A stretch of DNA of 64,000 nt, from assembly GCA_008692225.1 (NCBI GenBank), contig VICG01000016.1, forward strand, positions 372,001-436,000. The letters run 5' to 3'. This stretch comes from Monilinia fructicola (taxonomy: Eukaryota; Ascomycota; Leotiomycetes; Helotiales; Sclerotiniaceae). This document shows positions 43,083-56,600 of the stretch, piece by piece. Within the stretch, counting starts at the first letter, position 1. Every line of letters begins with the position of its first letter. The notes beneath the pieces were generated by a model, which did no database searches, was not told the origin of the DNA, and saw only the letters and a program-made list of their open reading frames with translations. The position numbers were made by a program, and so were the translations under genes.

Positions 43083-43931
43083 AAGTGGCCTACGTTACTT
43101 CTCCCTATTCGCCCCCATTTAACTAGTATTTTATACCAAAAATAACTATTTTAACATATTAAGAACTCTTTAAATATTAAATATAATTAATTAGAATTTT
43201 TAAATAACAATCTTAAATATATTAATTAATAAATTCTTATAATCTTAAATTTTTAGGAGTTTTCTACAAAGACTAATAAAAAATTATAAAAAATTAGAAC
43301 TCCAATTTTTCGATTCTATATATAAATTCTATTTAAAATCAAAATCTTTAAAAATATATATATTTATTTATTAAAAATAATTAAAAATCATCTAAAACAT
43401 TTTAAAGAATCTTAAAGCTAATTTCAATTAAATTTATTATTTAAAATAATATATTATTTATAATAAACGTTTAATATAGATTCTTAAATTTTAATAATAA
43501 AATTTTAAGTAGAAAATTTCTAATCTCAATTTATTTAATAATTTTAAATTATTATTAATATATATTGAATAGCTTATCTATTATATATTAATGAATAAAT
43601 TTTATAAAAAATTTACAGATTATTTTTAATTATTTTTGTTTAGAAATTATAAATATTTGTTTCAAAGTTTTAATTTTGTATATAGTTTCTATATAAATCT
43701 AAAAACCGAAAATTCTAATTTTCTATAATCTTTTATTAAGGTTACTCTTTATAAAAAGATCTTAAAAATTTAAGATTTTTTAAAATTTATTAATAATTAT
43801 ATAGACGCTTTAGTGAAAATTCAAAAAAATATATTCATTTTTCGTAAAATTATAAATACGTTAAAAATCGCCGGTTTTAGTATAAAATGCTGACCAAATG
43901 GGGGAGTGGCGAGAAGTAGGGTAGGCGACTT
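43083..43931. mobile_element. TIR element family 1, copy B
   Basis: The left end AAGTGGCCTACGTTACTTCT (then CCCTATTCGCCCCCATTTAA) and the reverse-complemented right end AAGTCGCCTACCCTACTTCT (then CGCCACTCCCCCATTTGGTC) form an imperfect TIR of about 70-80 bp, clearly homologous to copy A. It is 849 bp and A/T-rich inside, with no coding. Target-site duplications cannot be told apart from the A/T background. Confidence 0.78.
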
Positions 43932-45266
43932 AATATATACTAACTAGTACACCCGCGGACATATATACCCCCTTTAAGCAATAGTATATCCATATAATAA
44001 TAAAGGTGTCGAATATACGTTATGGCATAGTATAATTTATCATCGGGGCAGCGGGTAGAAATAACAGACAACCAACGCTCTTGGATTGAGATTGATGGAA
44101 TGATTGAGTCCCGAGGAGATGGAAGACGGAAGATAACCGAGCTTCTTGTATTATGCACGTCGCTATATTTTGTACGCTTTTGTAAAAAGTCGAAAATTAA
44201 TAAATAAAATTAATTAATAAAGAAACCTATTAATATTATAATATAAAATTCAAATATAATATATTTTTAGTAATTTTAAATAATATTATAAAAAAGAAAA
44301 CTTATAAAATTAAATGTATATTCAAATATCAATTTTAATTTTAAAAATGTATATTTAATTATTATCAAAATTAAATATTTTTTTATAAATTATAAAAAAA
44401 GAATGTTATTTAAATTAAATCTTTTAATATTAAAAAATTTTAAATAATAAAAAAACTAATTTCTTTTATAAAAAACTAAAGATTATATTAAATAAATTTA
44501 TTACAATTTAATAATTAAAAAAATATTTATCAAAAATAGTTTTATTATAATAAATAAAGAATAATTTAGTAAAAAAATAAAATATTATATAAATATTAAC
44601 TAAAAAAAATTTATATTTAATAAGAAAAATTAAAAGTTTTATAATAAAAAAAATAAAGAATACATTATAAAAAGTATAAGAGAAGCTTATTATTCTTATA
44701 TTCTAAAATATATAATATTTTTTTTAAAAAAAGAAATCTTTTTATTATATATATAAATAAATCAAGATGATTCTAAAAAGACATTTAAAATATATAATAA
44801 ATTCAATTGAATATTAATTTTCAAAGATTCATTTCTTAATAATAGATTCGAAGAATCTTAGTTTATTAATTTATTGTATCATGTGATTATTATACTTATA
44901 CTATAGAAAGGTTCAAAATGCAAAAACATAAACCTTAAATCCTTAGCGGCTTTTATGATTGGTTATAAATAAACAGCGAAAATTTTAATTGGTTGAAACA
45001 TTAATAAGCAGAAAAACCTTAATTTTTAATACCGATTTCTATTCCGTTTTGGAACTTCAAAGCTATTTTAATTATTCCGGCCATTTCGCGAAAAGTAGTC
45101 GACCATTTCAGCTCATTTTATTCCATTTCCATTTCGGCTTATTCCATTTCGGCCTATTTCATTTCGGCTTATTCCATTCCATTCCGGCCCATTTCTATTT
45201 CGGCTATTCTATATTCGGCTATACTATTCTAGCTATTCTATATAGGCCTTTCGATTCATTTCGAAT

Positions 45267-45375
45267 TAATAATAAATAATAAATAATAAATAATAAATAA
45301 TAAATAATAAATAATAAATAATAAATAAATAATATAATAAATAATAAATAATAAATAATAAATAATAAATAATAA
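45267..45375. repeat. AATAATA heptamer microsatellite
   Basis: About 15 units. The reverse-complement array TTATTTA occurs at 51352-51597, next to a similar CATTTCGGCC flank in inverted orientation. Confidence 0.9.
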
Positions 45376-45826
45376 AGATGTATTATTATAATTATAAAAA
45401 AAAGCTAAATATAATTTATATATAATTAAGAATATATTAAGAAATATATAAAAAATTATAAAGCTTTTATATAAAATCTAACTTTTAAATTGAATAGAAA
45501 AAGATTAGAAAATTAAATAAATAAAATAAAAAGAAAAGTATAAAAAAGTATATTAAAAAAAAATAGTATTAAAAAATATATTCAAAAAGATAAAAAGAGA
45601 TATAAAAAGAAAAAAAGGTATAAAAATATAATATAATATTATTAATATATTTAATATAGAATATAATTTATTAAGATATATATTTATAATATAAGAGTAT
45701 TTATATTAAAATCAAAGAAGTAAAAAATAAATATCTAATAATAAAGGATTTTAAAAATAATTTCTTTCTTAAATTTTTTTAATATTATTAATATTAATGT
45801 TATTATTATTATTATTATTATATTAA

Positions 45827-46137
<311 letters not shown>

Positions 46138-46924
46138 AATATTTTTCGTATACTAATCGCTATAGAAAATCAACAATTTAAGCTATAAAATTTTATTTAA
46201 AACAATTATATAATTTTTTATTTTAAAAAACTTATGTATAGTAAATTTATATAATAATCATTAAATAATATTATTTTTATATTAATATAATAAATAATTA
46301 TACCTTTTAGTTTTAATTTTAATTTTTTTTTTTTGAATTATTTAAAATTTTTAATATTTATTTCAATTTAATTTCAAATAAATTGAATTAATTAAAAACT
46401 ATTTTTACATTACTTTTTTATATATTTATTTTATTAAAATCTATGTTTATTACTATTATTATAATACAATACTTTTTTAAATGATTTTATTTTTGCTTTA
46501 AATCTTAAATATTTTTTCTTTTTAAAATTTAATATAAAAATCGAATTATAATATTTTTAAAAAATTTAAAATATAAAGATTAAACTATAAATAACAAAAA
46601 CAATAAAAAACTAAATATAATCTTTTAAAATCTTATATTCTTTATTTTATTAATAAAATATTAAATAAATATTTTTATTATTTTATTAGTATTAATTCTA
46701 ATAATATATGATATTTTATATTTAAAAAAACCACTAGTATAAACTATTTATTTCAATTTATTATTACATAATCTTTTTTATTGTTTTAATGATTAATTAA
46801 TTTATAATTATTTATTTTCAGAAATAGTAAAACGTGTAAGATACAAGGGCGTGCATGATACAGGGAGCTCGATTAATAAGATGGCCGACCTCGTTTGTTT
46901 ATTGATACACCATACACTATATAC

Positions 46925-46990
46925 TATACAGTAGAAAGAACTATAGTATTAATTGGGGGGAGCTGCGCTCCCTAGTGTTTTAGAGCCTTT
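46925..46990. other. G/C-rich palindrome fragment
   Basis: GGGAGCTGCGCTCCC forms a perfect 6-bp stem with a 3-base loop, preceded by a G run and followed by CTAGTG. It resembles the G-rich core of the MITE at 45975 and could be a remnant of a related element. Confidence 0.35.
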
Positions 46991-47283
46991 TATTTTATTA
47001 TAAACTACTCTTAATTAAAATAATAAATTAACTAGTTATTTTTATATTTTTATAAATATTATAAATATTATAAATATTATAAATATTAGAAAAATTATAA
47101 ATATTATTATTAATAATAAAATATAATTATTATCTTTTTAAAGATTTATTATTTCTAATTGTTAAGAAAAATATTATATTATATATTATTTAAATTTTCT
47201 ATTAATTATTCTTTTTTAAATTATTATTTATATAAAAATATATAAAAATATTTTTAAAAATTATTTTAAATTTTATATATTAT

Positions 47284-48003
47284 TAACGTTGTTTTTAGAT
47301 TAATACTAAGCTAAAAAATCCATCGAAAACGAAATTTATATTAAATATCTAAAAATTTATAATAAATCAATAAATTTATAAAATCTTTTAAATAAAACTT
47401 TATAATATTAAGAATTTGAAAAATTGATATTTTATATATTTAAATCTTTAAAAATAAAGGTAATATTTTATTATATAAATTTATATTATAATATCTTTTG
47501 TTTAAATTATAATTGTTATATATTTTATTAAAATATTATATAGAATAATAATTTTTATATAGATTTCTAAATTATATAATATCTTTATTATTATATATAT
47601 TTTTCTCTTTATTTTAGAAAGCTTTTATAAATTTAATAATTTTAAATAAAACTTAATCAAAATTAATATATTTTATAAAATTTAATATTTTATTTAATAT
47701 AATTTTTAATTTCTATATATTCAATAATAAAATGTAATTTATAAAAGTATTTAATGTGAATAATATAAAATAAAATAAAATAACAAACTTTTTTAAAAAA
47801 TTTTAAAATGTAAAAAAATTAATATTTGAAAGTTTAAAATATTTATTATATAATTTTTAATTTTATAATATTTTATAGCTTTTTTCTATTATTTTAAATT
47901 TATTTATTAATTTATTATAATTTTGAAAAGATTAAAAATATAAAAATATATACTTTATTTTTCAATAAATTTTTTAGTTTAGTATTAATTCAAAACAATA
48001 CTA
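47284..48003. mobile_element. TIR element family 3
   Basis: The left end GTTGTTTTTAGATTAATACT (then AAGCTAAAAAATCCATCGAA) pairs with the reverse complement of 47958-48001, ATTGTTTTGAATTAATACTA (then AACTAAAAAATTTATTGAAA). It is about 720 bp, A/T-only inside and non-coding. A single copy was found in the window. Confidence 0.6.
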
Positions 48004-48521
48004 AATTTATTAAAAAAATTAAGAATCTTAATATTAATATTTGAAATAAAATTATAACAAAATAATAAAAGAAAATCAAATAATATTATTAAATAATTAC
48101 TTTTACTTTATTATATTAATATTAATATTAATATATAATATAATATTTTTTAAAATAAATAAAAAGATATAATAAAAATTCTATTTCAAAATTCTTTAAT
48201 ATATTAATTAATATTTTATTTAAAAGAGTTTTAAGGAATTTTTTGTATAAATTATAAGTTAATTTTAATTAATACTATTATATTTCTTTTCTTATATTAT
48301 CTTTTTAATTAATGTTAATTAATTTTTTTTTCATTAATTTTCATTATAATGAATATATCTTAAATTTTTATTAATAAACTGTATATTTATTTTATATCTT
48401 GATATTTTCTAAATAATTATTATAAATCAATGAATATAATTATTAAATAAATATATAATTAATTTTAATCTTAAAAAAATGAATATTAATTTATAACTTT
48501 ATATTAACAAATTAAAACAAT

Positions 48522-50140
48522 AATCGAACTCCCTATATTATATATATCCCTATATTTTATACGCTTTTGAAAAAATCGAAAATTAATAAATAAAATTGAT
48601 TAATAAAAAACCTATTAATATCATAATATAAAATTTAGATATTAAATATCTTTAGTAATTTTTAATAATATTATAAAAAGAAAACTTGTAAAATTAAATA
48701 TATTTAAATATTAATTAGAATTTTCAAAAATGTATATTTAATAATTATAAAAAGTTAAATAACTTTTTATAAATTATAAAAAATGAATATTTTAATTTAA
48801 ATTTTTTTTATAATATAAAAATAATAAAAATTAATTTTTCTTTAAAAAACTAAGGATAATAAAAAAAATTTAATGATTGAGAAATATTTATTAAAAATAA
48901 TTTTATTATAATAAATAAAGGATAGTTTAATGAAAAAATAAAACTAAAAATATTAATTTAAAATTTTATACTTTTTAAAAAAAATAAAAATTTTATAATA
49001 AAAAAAAATAAAGTTTTTATAAACATTTAAAGATTATATTAAATATAATCTATTAAAAATTAATAATTAAAAAAATATTTATAAAAAATAATTTTATTAT
49101 AATACACTAAAAGTAATTTGATAAAAGAATAAAAGATTATATAAAATATTAATTGAAAGCGATTTTGTATTTATTAAAAAAAATTAAGAGTTTAATAATA
49201 AAAGAAGTAGAAAATATATTATAAAAAAATATAAGAAAAGATTATTTTCTTTATATTATATAATATATAATATTCTTTTTTACAAAAAAACTTTTCTTTG
49301 TAATATATAATAAAGAAATTAAAAGTATTATTAAAAGAAATTAAAGATATATTATAAATTCGATTTAATATCGAATTTAAAGGATTTATTTTTTGATACT
49401 AGTGTTATTTTTTCCCTATATACTAATCACTATAGAAAATTAACAATTTAAACTATAAAACTTTTATTTAAAATAATTATATAATTTTTTATTTTAAAAA
49501 AACTTATATATAATAAATTTATAAAATAATAAATACTATATATTATTTTTAGATAATATAATATATAATTATATTCCTTAATTTGAATTTAACTTGATTT
49601 TTTATATTATTTAAAATTTTAAATAATTATATAAATTTAATCTAAAATGAGTTTTTTTAATTAAAAACTATTTTTATACAATTTTTTTATATGTTTATTT
49701 AATTAAGTTTTATAATTATTAATATTATTATTATAAAGTATTTTTTTTAATTCTTTATTTTTGTATTAAATTCTTTTTTTTTATTTTTAAAATTCAATAT
49801 AAAAATTAAATTATAATATTTTTTAAAAAATTTAAAAAACAAATTTTAGATTATAAATAATAAAAATACTAAAAAATAAAATATAATCTTTAAAAATCTT
49901 ATATTCTTTATTTTAATAATAAAATATTAATTAAATCTTTTTATTATTTTATTAATATCAATTTTAATATTATATAATATTTTATATTTAAAAAATTATT
50001 ATTATAATCTATTTATTTTAATTTATTATTATATAAAATTTTCAAATCATTTTAATAATTTATTAATTTATAATTATTTATTTTCGAAAATGTTAAAACG
50101 TATAAAATACAGGGGCGTATATAATATAAGGAGCTTGGTT
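48522..50140. mobile_element. TIR element family 2, copy 2 (uninterrupted)
   Basis: The left end AATCGAACTCCCTATATTAT and the reverse-complemented right end AACCAAGCTCCTTATATTAT continue as TIRs through ..CCCTRTATTTTATACGYTTT. It is 1619 bp and non-coding, and collinear with copy 1. Copy 1 has CTCGATT/GGGCGTGCATG where copy 2 has CTTGGTT/GGGCGTATATA, i.e. transition differences. Confidence 0.75.
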
Positions 50141-51126
50141 ACATATTATATATAATTCTATATAACTTTAAATAATATTCTAAATAATATTTAATTAAAA
50201 AGAAATCCTTCTATTAATAATATTTTAATTCTTTAAACAATTTAAAACGATATTTAATAAATCTTAAATTTTTATATAAATTAGAATTAAAATTTAATAG
50301 AATAACCAATAAAGTTTATATAAAAAAAAATCTTTTTTATTTTAAAAAGAATTATATTAATAAAATATATTTTTATTAATAAACTTTGAAAATAAAAAAT
50401 ATTAATTATTATATTATAAAACTTAAATAAATATATATTTTTATAAAAAATTCTTATTTTCACAAATAATATAATAAAGTATTTAATATTATTTATTATA
50501 TTTATTTTATTTTATTATTTTATTCTTTATTTTTAGATAAACTAATATTACAAAATCTTTATTATAACTTTTTTTATTAATTATTTTTATCTTTATTATA
50601 AAAGCTTTTTTAATAATAAAAAATTATTTTTGTCTTTATTATATATAAATATTATAATCAAAATTTCTAAAAATTTACAAGTATTTATATTAATTCTTTT
50701 AAATTTTATATCAAAATACTTTCTTATTTTATTTTATTAATACTTATTTTTATTTTTTATTTTATTGGATATTTTTCTTTTCTATTTCTTTTTTTCTTAT
50801 TTCTATTTATTTTTCTTTAATTATATAACTTTTTAATATATTTTAATCTATATCTAAAATATCGTTTTTATAATATATTAATAAAATATATTTTTTTCTC
50901 TTAAATAGATTTTTTTTCTTTATTTTAATAATTTAAAAAAATATTTTTATAATATTAATAAATTTTCCTATTAAACTTCTTAAAGTATATTATAAAAAGA
51001 TTAAACTATAGTATAAACTATAAATAAAATTTTATAATAATAATATATATATACTTATTTTAAAAGTATTTTAAATCTTTTTCTTAATTTTTTTTATATA
51101 TATAATAAACTCTTTTTTATCTTTTT

Positions 51127-51210
51127 TTAAAATCTTTATTCTATTTATTCTATTTATTCTATTTATTCTATTTATTCTATTTATTCTATTTATTCTATTT
51201 ATTCTTTTTA
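51127..51210. repeat. TTCTATTTA nonamer array
   Basis: About nine tandem units with one TTCTTTTTA variant. Confidence 0.9.
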
Positions 51211-51351
51211 TTCTATTTATAAATTATATTTAATATAAAAGCTTTAAAGCTATTTATATTCTTTAATATTTTTAAAATTAGCTATAAATATACTTATTTC
51301 TTTTTTTAATTTAAATTCTAAAATTTTTTAAAAGATTTTATTTAATAAATA

Positions 51352-51597
51352 TATTATTTATTATTTATTATTTATTATTTATTATTTATTCTTTATTATT
51401 TTATTTATTATTTATTATTTATTATTTATTATTTATTATTTATTATTTATTATTTATTATTTATCATTTATTATTTATCATTTATTATTTATTATTTATT
51501 ATTTATTATTTATTATTTTATTATTTATTATTTATTATTATTATTTATTATTTATTATTTATTATTTATTATTTATTATTTATTATTATTTATTATT
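51352..51597. repeat. TTATTTA heptamer microsatellite
   Basis: About 33 units with a few one-base slips. It is the reverse complement of the 45267-45375 array. Both are flanked by CATTTCGGCC-like sequence and by A/T bodies sharing AAAGCTTTTATAT, so the two sites are inverted copies of one element. Confidence 0.9.
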
Positions 51598-51660
51598 TCG
51601 AAATAAAAAAAAAAAACTTATATAGAATAGTCCGAATGGAATGGCCGAAATGGATCACGT

Positions 51661-52860
51661 GACTATTGAGATCATATGATTGTTTCATTGTATATAGTAC
51701 TGTATATATAGCTTATACTATATATATAACAATATAACGGAAATCTAGATCACGTAACTTTCAAATTGTATATGCCTTACAAAACACACCCACAAAGCAT
51801 ACAATCTAACTTTAACGGGATTGAAATTTAACGCTATACACATTCCACACATATCGGAGGATGATTTTCTCGCTGGCTCTAAAACATTGGGCAGGATTAA
51901 ACTTTTTTGATGATTAGAAGTGCAGGATTTACTTGCACAGAGTACCGGATGGATATTGCATCGTGATAGAACGGGCGTGGAAGAAAGAGTTTGAGGGGGA
52001 GGATGAGGGATGGGAGGGGGAGTGTGGTAGGTAGGTACGAGTACTAGGTAGGTTATAAGGTTGTGATTCGGGAGTTACTTACTGCTGTATCTTATTTATA
52101 CTGCTGTATCTTATATTGCTGTACTGTATCTTATAAGCTTCCTACTGTATGTACATAAATAAATAATGCTGTAATTACTAATTGATTCTCTTATTTTCTA
52201 CTTCTATTAGAACTATAATAGATACTCTGTAAAGTACTGCCTTACTTACTTTCCTTTCCCTAGCCCCTAGCCTCTTCCTGCTTCCAGCCCGGCATATACA
52301 ACATGCAACATACAACGTACAACGTACAATAAAGAGAACAAATTTGATATTATATATAGATAAAAGCTATAACCAATCAACCAACTAGAATCTCCAGCTC
52401 CACGTTCACTGAACAGCTATATACTGCACTGTACTGCAGAACTGTAGGTCCGGCAGTGGACAAATACAGTCTGTACAGTCCAATCAGTACTCTGTACAGA
52501 GTATGTACAGTATTCCAAACGTGCAGCATCATCATCATCCATTTAAGTTTGAACGGTGGAGGAAGAAGAGGGGTCTGCTGCAGCTCAACGAACGAATGAT
52601 CGTCTCCCCTTTTGCGATCGGCAGCGAGAGGAACGGGTCCGGTGCTGGGAGCCTTTGCGTCCATGCGAAAGTGATGGGAAGGGAGGGAGGGATGGCGGGA
52701 TTGGTGAACGCGAGCGAGGGAGGGGCCACCACCATAGTACAGTACAGTATAGTACAGAGTGCTGTAGGTAAGAGTGGGTAGGTCTGTACAGTGTAGTCTG
52801 TAAAGTAAGTTATGGTGTCGCTTAATGATTTAAAGTGTCTTGTTAGCATAGTTTAGGAGG
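51661..52860. other. Normal-composition intergenic stretch rich in GTAC palindromes
   Basis: No supported gene. Contains CTGCTGTATCTTAT repeats (52081-52135) and clusters of GTACTGTAC/TACAGTAC words (52425-52510 and 52735-52800). Open frames at 52377-52849 overlap on both strands and are not protein-like. Confidence 0.5.
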
Positions 52861-53600
52861 GCGAAGATTCAACATCTATATATAATGCCTTTTATAAAAC
52901 CTAAAGCTTTTATTTTATAAATGTTTCTAAAGCTAAGATTAAATTAATTAAATTATTTAGTAAAGCTATAGTATTATTATTTTAAATTTCGAATTATATA
53001 ATTATTCTTAAAGGTTTAATTTAAATAATAATAATACTAACGTTTTAAACTTATAACTTTTAATCGAATATAGCTTTATAATACGATATTACCCTTTAAT
53101 TATTTAAGTAAGGCTATTAAGTTAATTTTATTTTTAAATGATTAAATACTTTTAAAAAGAATTGCAAGCGGGGATAGAGTAATTAAAAGAAATAAAAGAT
53201 TATTATATATATAAAAGAAGCTATATTTATTTATAGAATAATAAAGAGTTATTAAATTTAGGATTATAATAAAAGAAAAAAAGATTTTTCGAATTTTTTA
53301 AAGATTTTAGTATTTATAAATACTAAAGTTACGAATTAGAGCATGTTTAAGGGAGTTAAAGGCTATTTTAAGTATTTTACTTTAAATAGAGTGGGAAAGT
53401 GTACTAAGATTAATATTATATATACCTTTATTCTCGAAATCTTCTTTAAGGTTATGTAAAAGAATTAAGATACTAAGGTTATAGGCTTAAGGATTTGAAA
53501 TGATATATTTAAAGGCAAAAGGCTTTTTTTAGGCTTTTTTATATAGGATTCTATGTATAATTTCTTAGCTTAGTACATTTTCACACTTTTAGAAAGGTTT
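52861..53600. repeat. Small A/T-rich RIP-like relic
   Basis: About 740 bases resembling the main A/T block but with more G on the plus strand, perhaps a differently oriented or differently aged repeat. Stops occur in all frames; no TIR was convincingly found. Confidence 0.5.
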
Positions 53601-56600
53601 AAGAGAACGTAAATCAATACTATCACTACTACCTACTACTACTTAGCGTGGTTTGGTCCTAGCTGACGCGGGCAAAGGTTGCGATGCTCTGGCTGTGGCT
53701 ACTTCTTCATTAATCTACAGAGTACAGTGCTGTAGTTCTATTGCGTTTTTCATCATTTGGCTTTTTGTCTTTGGCACTGCGGCCAATTGGTTATTCTTAT
53801 AGGGGGAAAGGCTGCGGGGGAAGGGGGGAGTATTTTTACTGTACGGTGTCGGCTTTGTGAAGGATTGGGGAAAGGGAGATGGGGGAGACAAGGGTTGAGG
53901 AGGAGCCGAGAGGATGAGGGGATGGGGGAGGGGTGGTTGAGGAAATGGTGATGATGATGATGATGATGATGATGATAACAATGATAATGATGATGGGGTA
54001 AAATTTACTGTAGAAGATATATTGAAGCCCAAGAATATACTGTACTAGGTAGGTCACTAATACTTCCTCTTCTTATTTCTTCTTCTTCTTCTTCCCTAGG
54101 CGAGTAAGGACTTTGACGTAGACGAGCCAGCACGCCATGCCATATTGTAATAAGTTACCGTCTCGTCTTGCTCAATAAACATGACAGGAAGAGACACACA
54201 CACACAGTATCTTGAAGAAGTAAACTCCGCAGCACCCAAGAAAATTTCGTGGCGAGGTCAATCCCCCACAGGGCTAAGGGGTGGTGGTGGCGGTGGTGAT
54301 GATGGCGATGCGGAGGATTCTGATGTTCATGATCATGAAGAATGGCAAGCGAACGCGGGACGATAAGGTTAATGAGGGGTTGAAGGTTCTGGGCGTCACG
54401 TATTTGCTACTCCCTGGTATGTATGTATATTTGATATTCTCTCGCACGTCTCTGGGAAGAGACCTACGTATGATTTGGTGAGAGGGATGGGAGGGACTCA
54501 CTCCAATGGGTTTCGTTCTTTTTAATCTATTATCTCGACAGTAACATCTACATACATACCTGTGAGTATGAACCGAGTACAGTGCGCACGAGAAACGATT
54601 GTCAAATATCAAATATCAAATATCAAACATCAGTCAGATAGTGATTGATAGGAGATATATATATATTCATTCCACGCTCATGGTAACTTGGTGAATAGAT
54701 AGTTAGGTAGTCAGGTTACACAAGGACAATTATCCAATACCTAGCGTAGAGGACTCTAGAAATGCAATTCACAGCAACGCTATCCACTCTTCCTATATTC
54801 ACCTACGTAGGTACTAAGTAGTTACTAATTAGGTAATTATGTACTCTGTATATACCTAGTATGTATGTATATATATATATATGTACGGCTAACGACTACA
54901 AATCCGTTACACATTGTCGAATAATGGATAGCCCTGGAGATACACACACACAAATTGAAGATGAAAGAACACAAAGAAACGAAGCTTCCCATTTTCCTAA
55001 TTCGGCTGCTGGATGTTAGTTTGATCATTCGCGGGATCCGTCGAGCTGGTTGTATTATTAATACGTGAAATGTGATTGATGTCATTGATGATTTGGGTGT
55101 CTGGTACGTACGGAGTACTGGTCATAGTAATGATAAAGCGTCGATGGGTTAATAATATTATATTTGCTGTTATTACCAATCTACATGGGGGAACGGGGGT
55201 TATTACCGAAAACCCCTTTTCCTTTAGGCGATTATGATAGTAATAATAATTATTATAATATAAATGATAATTTCACTGAAGAATACAAATTATAAATAAT
55301 AGATAATAATTATAATAATAAATAATAAATACTTTAGATAATTAGATATTTCTGCCCACGGAATATACGTAAGTAGTAGAGAGCAAATAGTAGATAGATA
55401 TTCGCGACTTAGTATCAACAACCCAACGTAATTGGCCAAGTTCTTTCCGCTTGGATGATGCTCTTCATGATGTAAGTTATATCGGTTTCTTTGGAAGGGC
55501 AACAATGGGCATGAACAAAAGGAGAGGCTCTCTGGGTTTACGAGTGAGATTGAGATCTTGCAAGGCAAGGCAAGGCAAAGCAAGGCAAGGTTGAACGAAA
55601 CCAAGCTCTTCCTTCAACCCGGTACGTAGTATACTCTGTACAGTACGGTGCGTGCCCAGATGAATACAGGACCTACCCGACCTCTCGATCGATTCTAGTC
55701 GAGGACGGACCATAATGGATGGGTAGGTAGTAGGTACTAGGTAGGTAGGTACTGGGCAAGGTAGATGCTAGATCGATACTTGGTCATTCTTTCTTCGTCA
55801 AAAGTTCACCATGGGAACGAGAGGGGAGGGAGTTTATCTAGCTAGGTGTATACGGAGTATACATACAGACGGAGTACATACACATGGGCCAAATCTTTCA
55901 AAGAACACATGACCGAGCATTCCGTACTCCGGAGAACTACTTGCCTTGGTTCCTTGTTGGGTCGATTGGGAGTCTGAACCCGTGCCGTGGCGTGGACCTC
56001 ACCACCCAAGCCAACGTTTGGAAGTTGGAACGACCAAGCTTGAATCCGGCAAGGTTAGAAGGACCCGTAGAGCGAGTATTAATAATGGAAATAAGGATGA
56101 CGATAAAAAGTGCTATTAAATAAGGACAAGTATATTAAATTAATTAGCACGGTACAGTCCTCCGCGTGTGCATTGTGCAGCAAGAAAAATAATAATGGGG
56201 ATCTGCTTAAACCGGATCATGGGATCAATTTTGATGCCTTTAGCACGCGCCATTGTAGAGTCTGAGCATATTTATCTTTATAGTATAGAGTGTAGAGTAG
56301 TAGTGGTAATAGTAATAGGAGTAGTAGTAGTAGTAATAGTAGTAGTAGTAGTAGTAGTAATAATAATAATAATAATGGTAATAATAACAATAATAATAAT
56401 AATAGTACTAACAATAATATTAATAATAATACTAATAATAGTAACAATAGTAGTAGTAGTAACCTAATCCATTAATCCATCAATCTATAAATCCACAAAT
56501 CCATAAATCCATAATTATATCATTCCATCGTTCTATAAATCCATTCCATAAATCCATTCCATAAATCCATTCCATAATTCCATTAAAAAGGAAGAGTCCA

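Noticed and set aside
45267..45375. Regular short repeats that might suggest a CRISPR array
   Set aside because: Units are 7 bp without spacers, in a eukaryotic A/T-rich compartment; it is a microsatellite.
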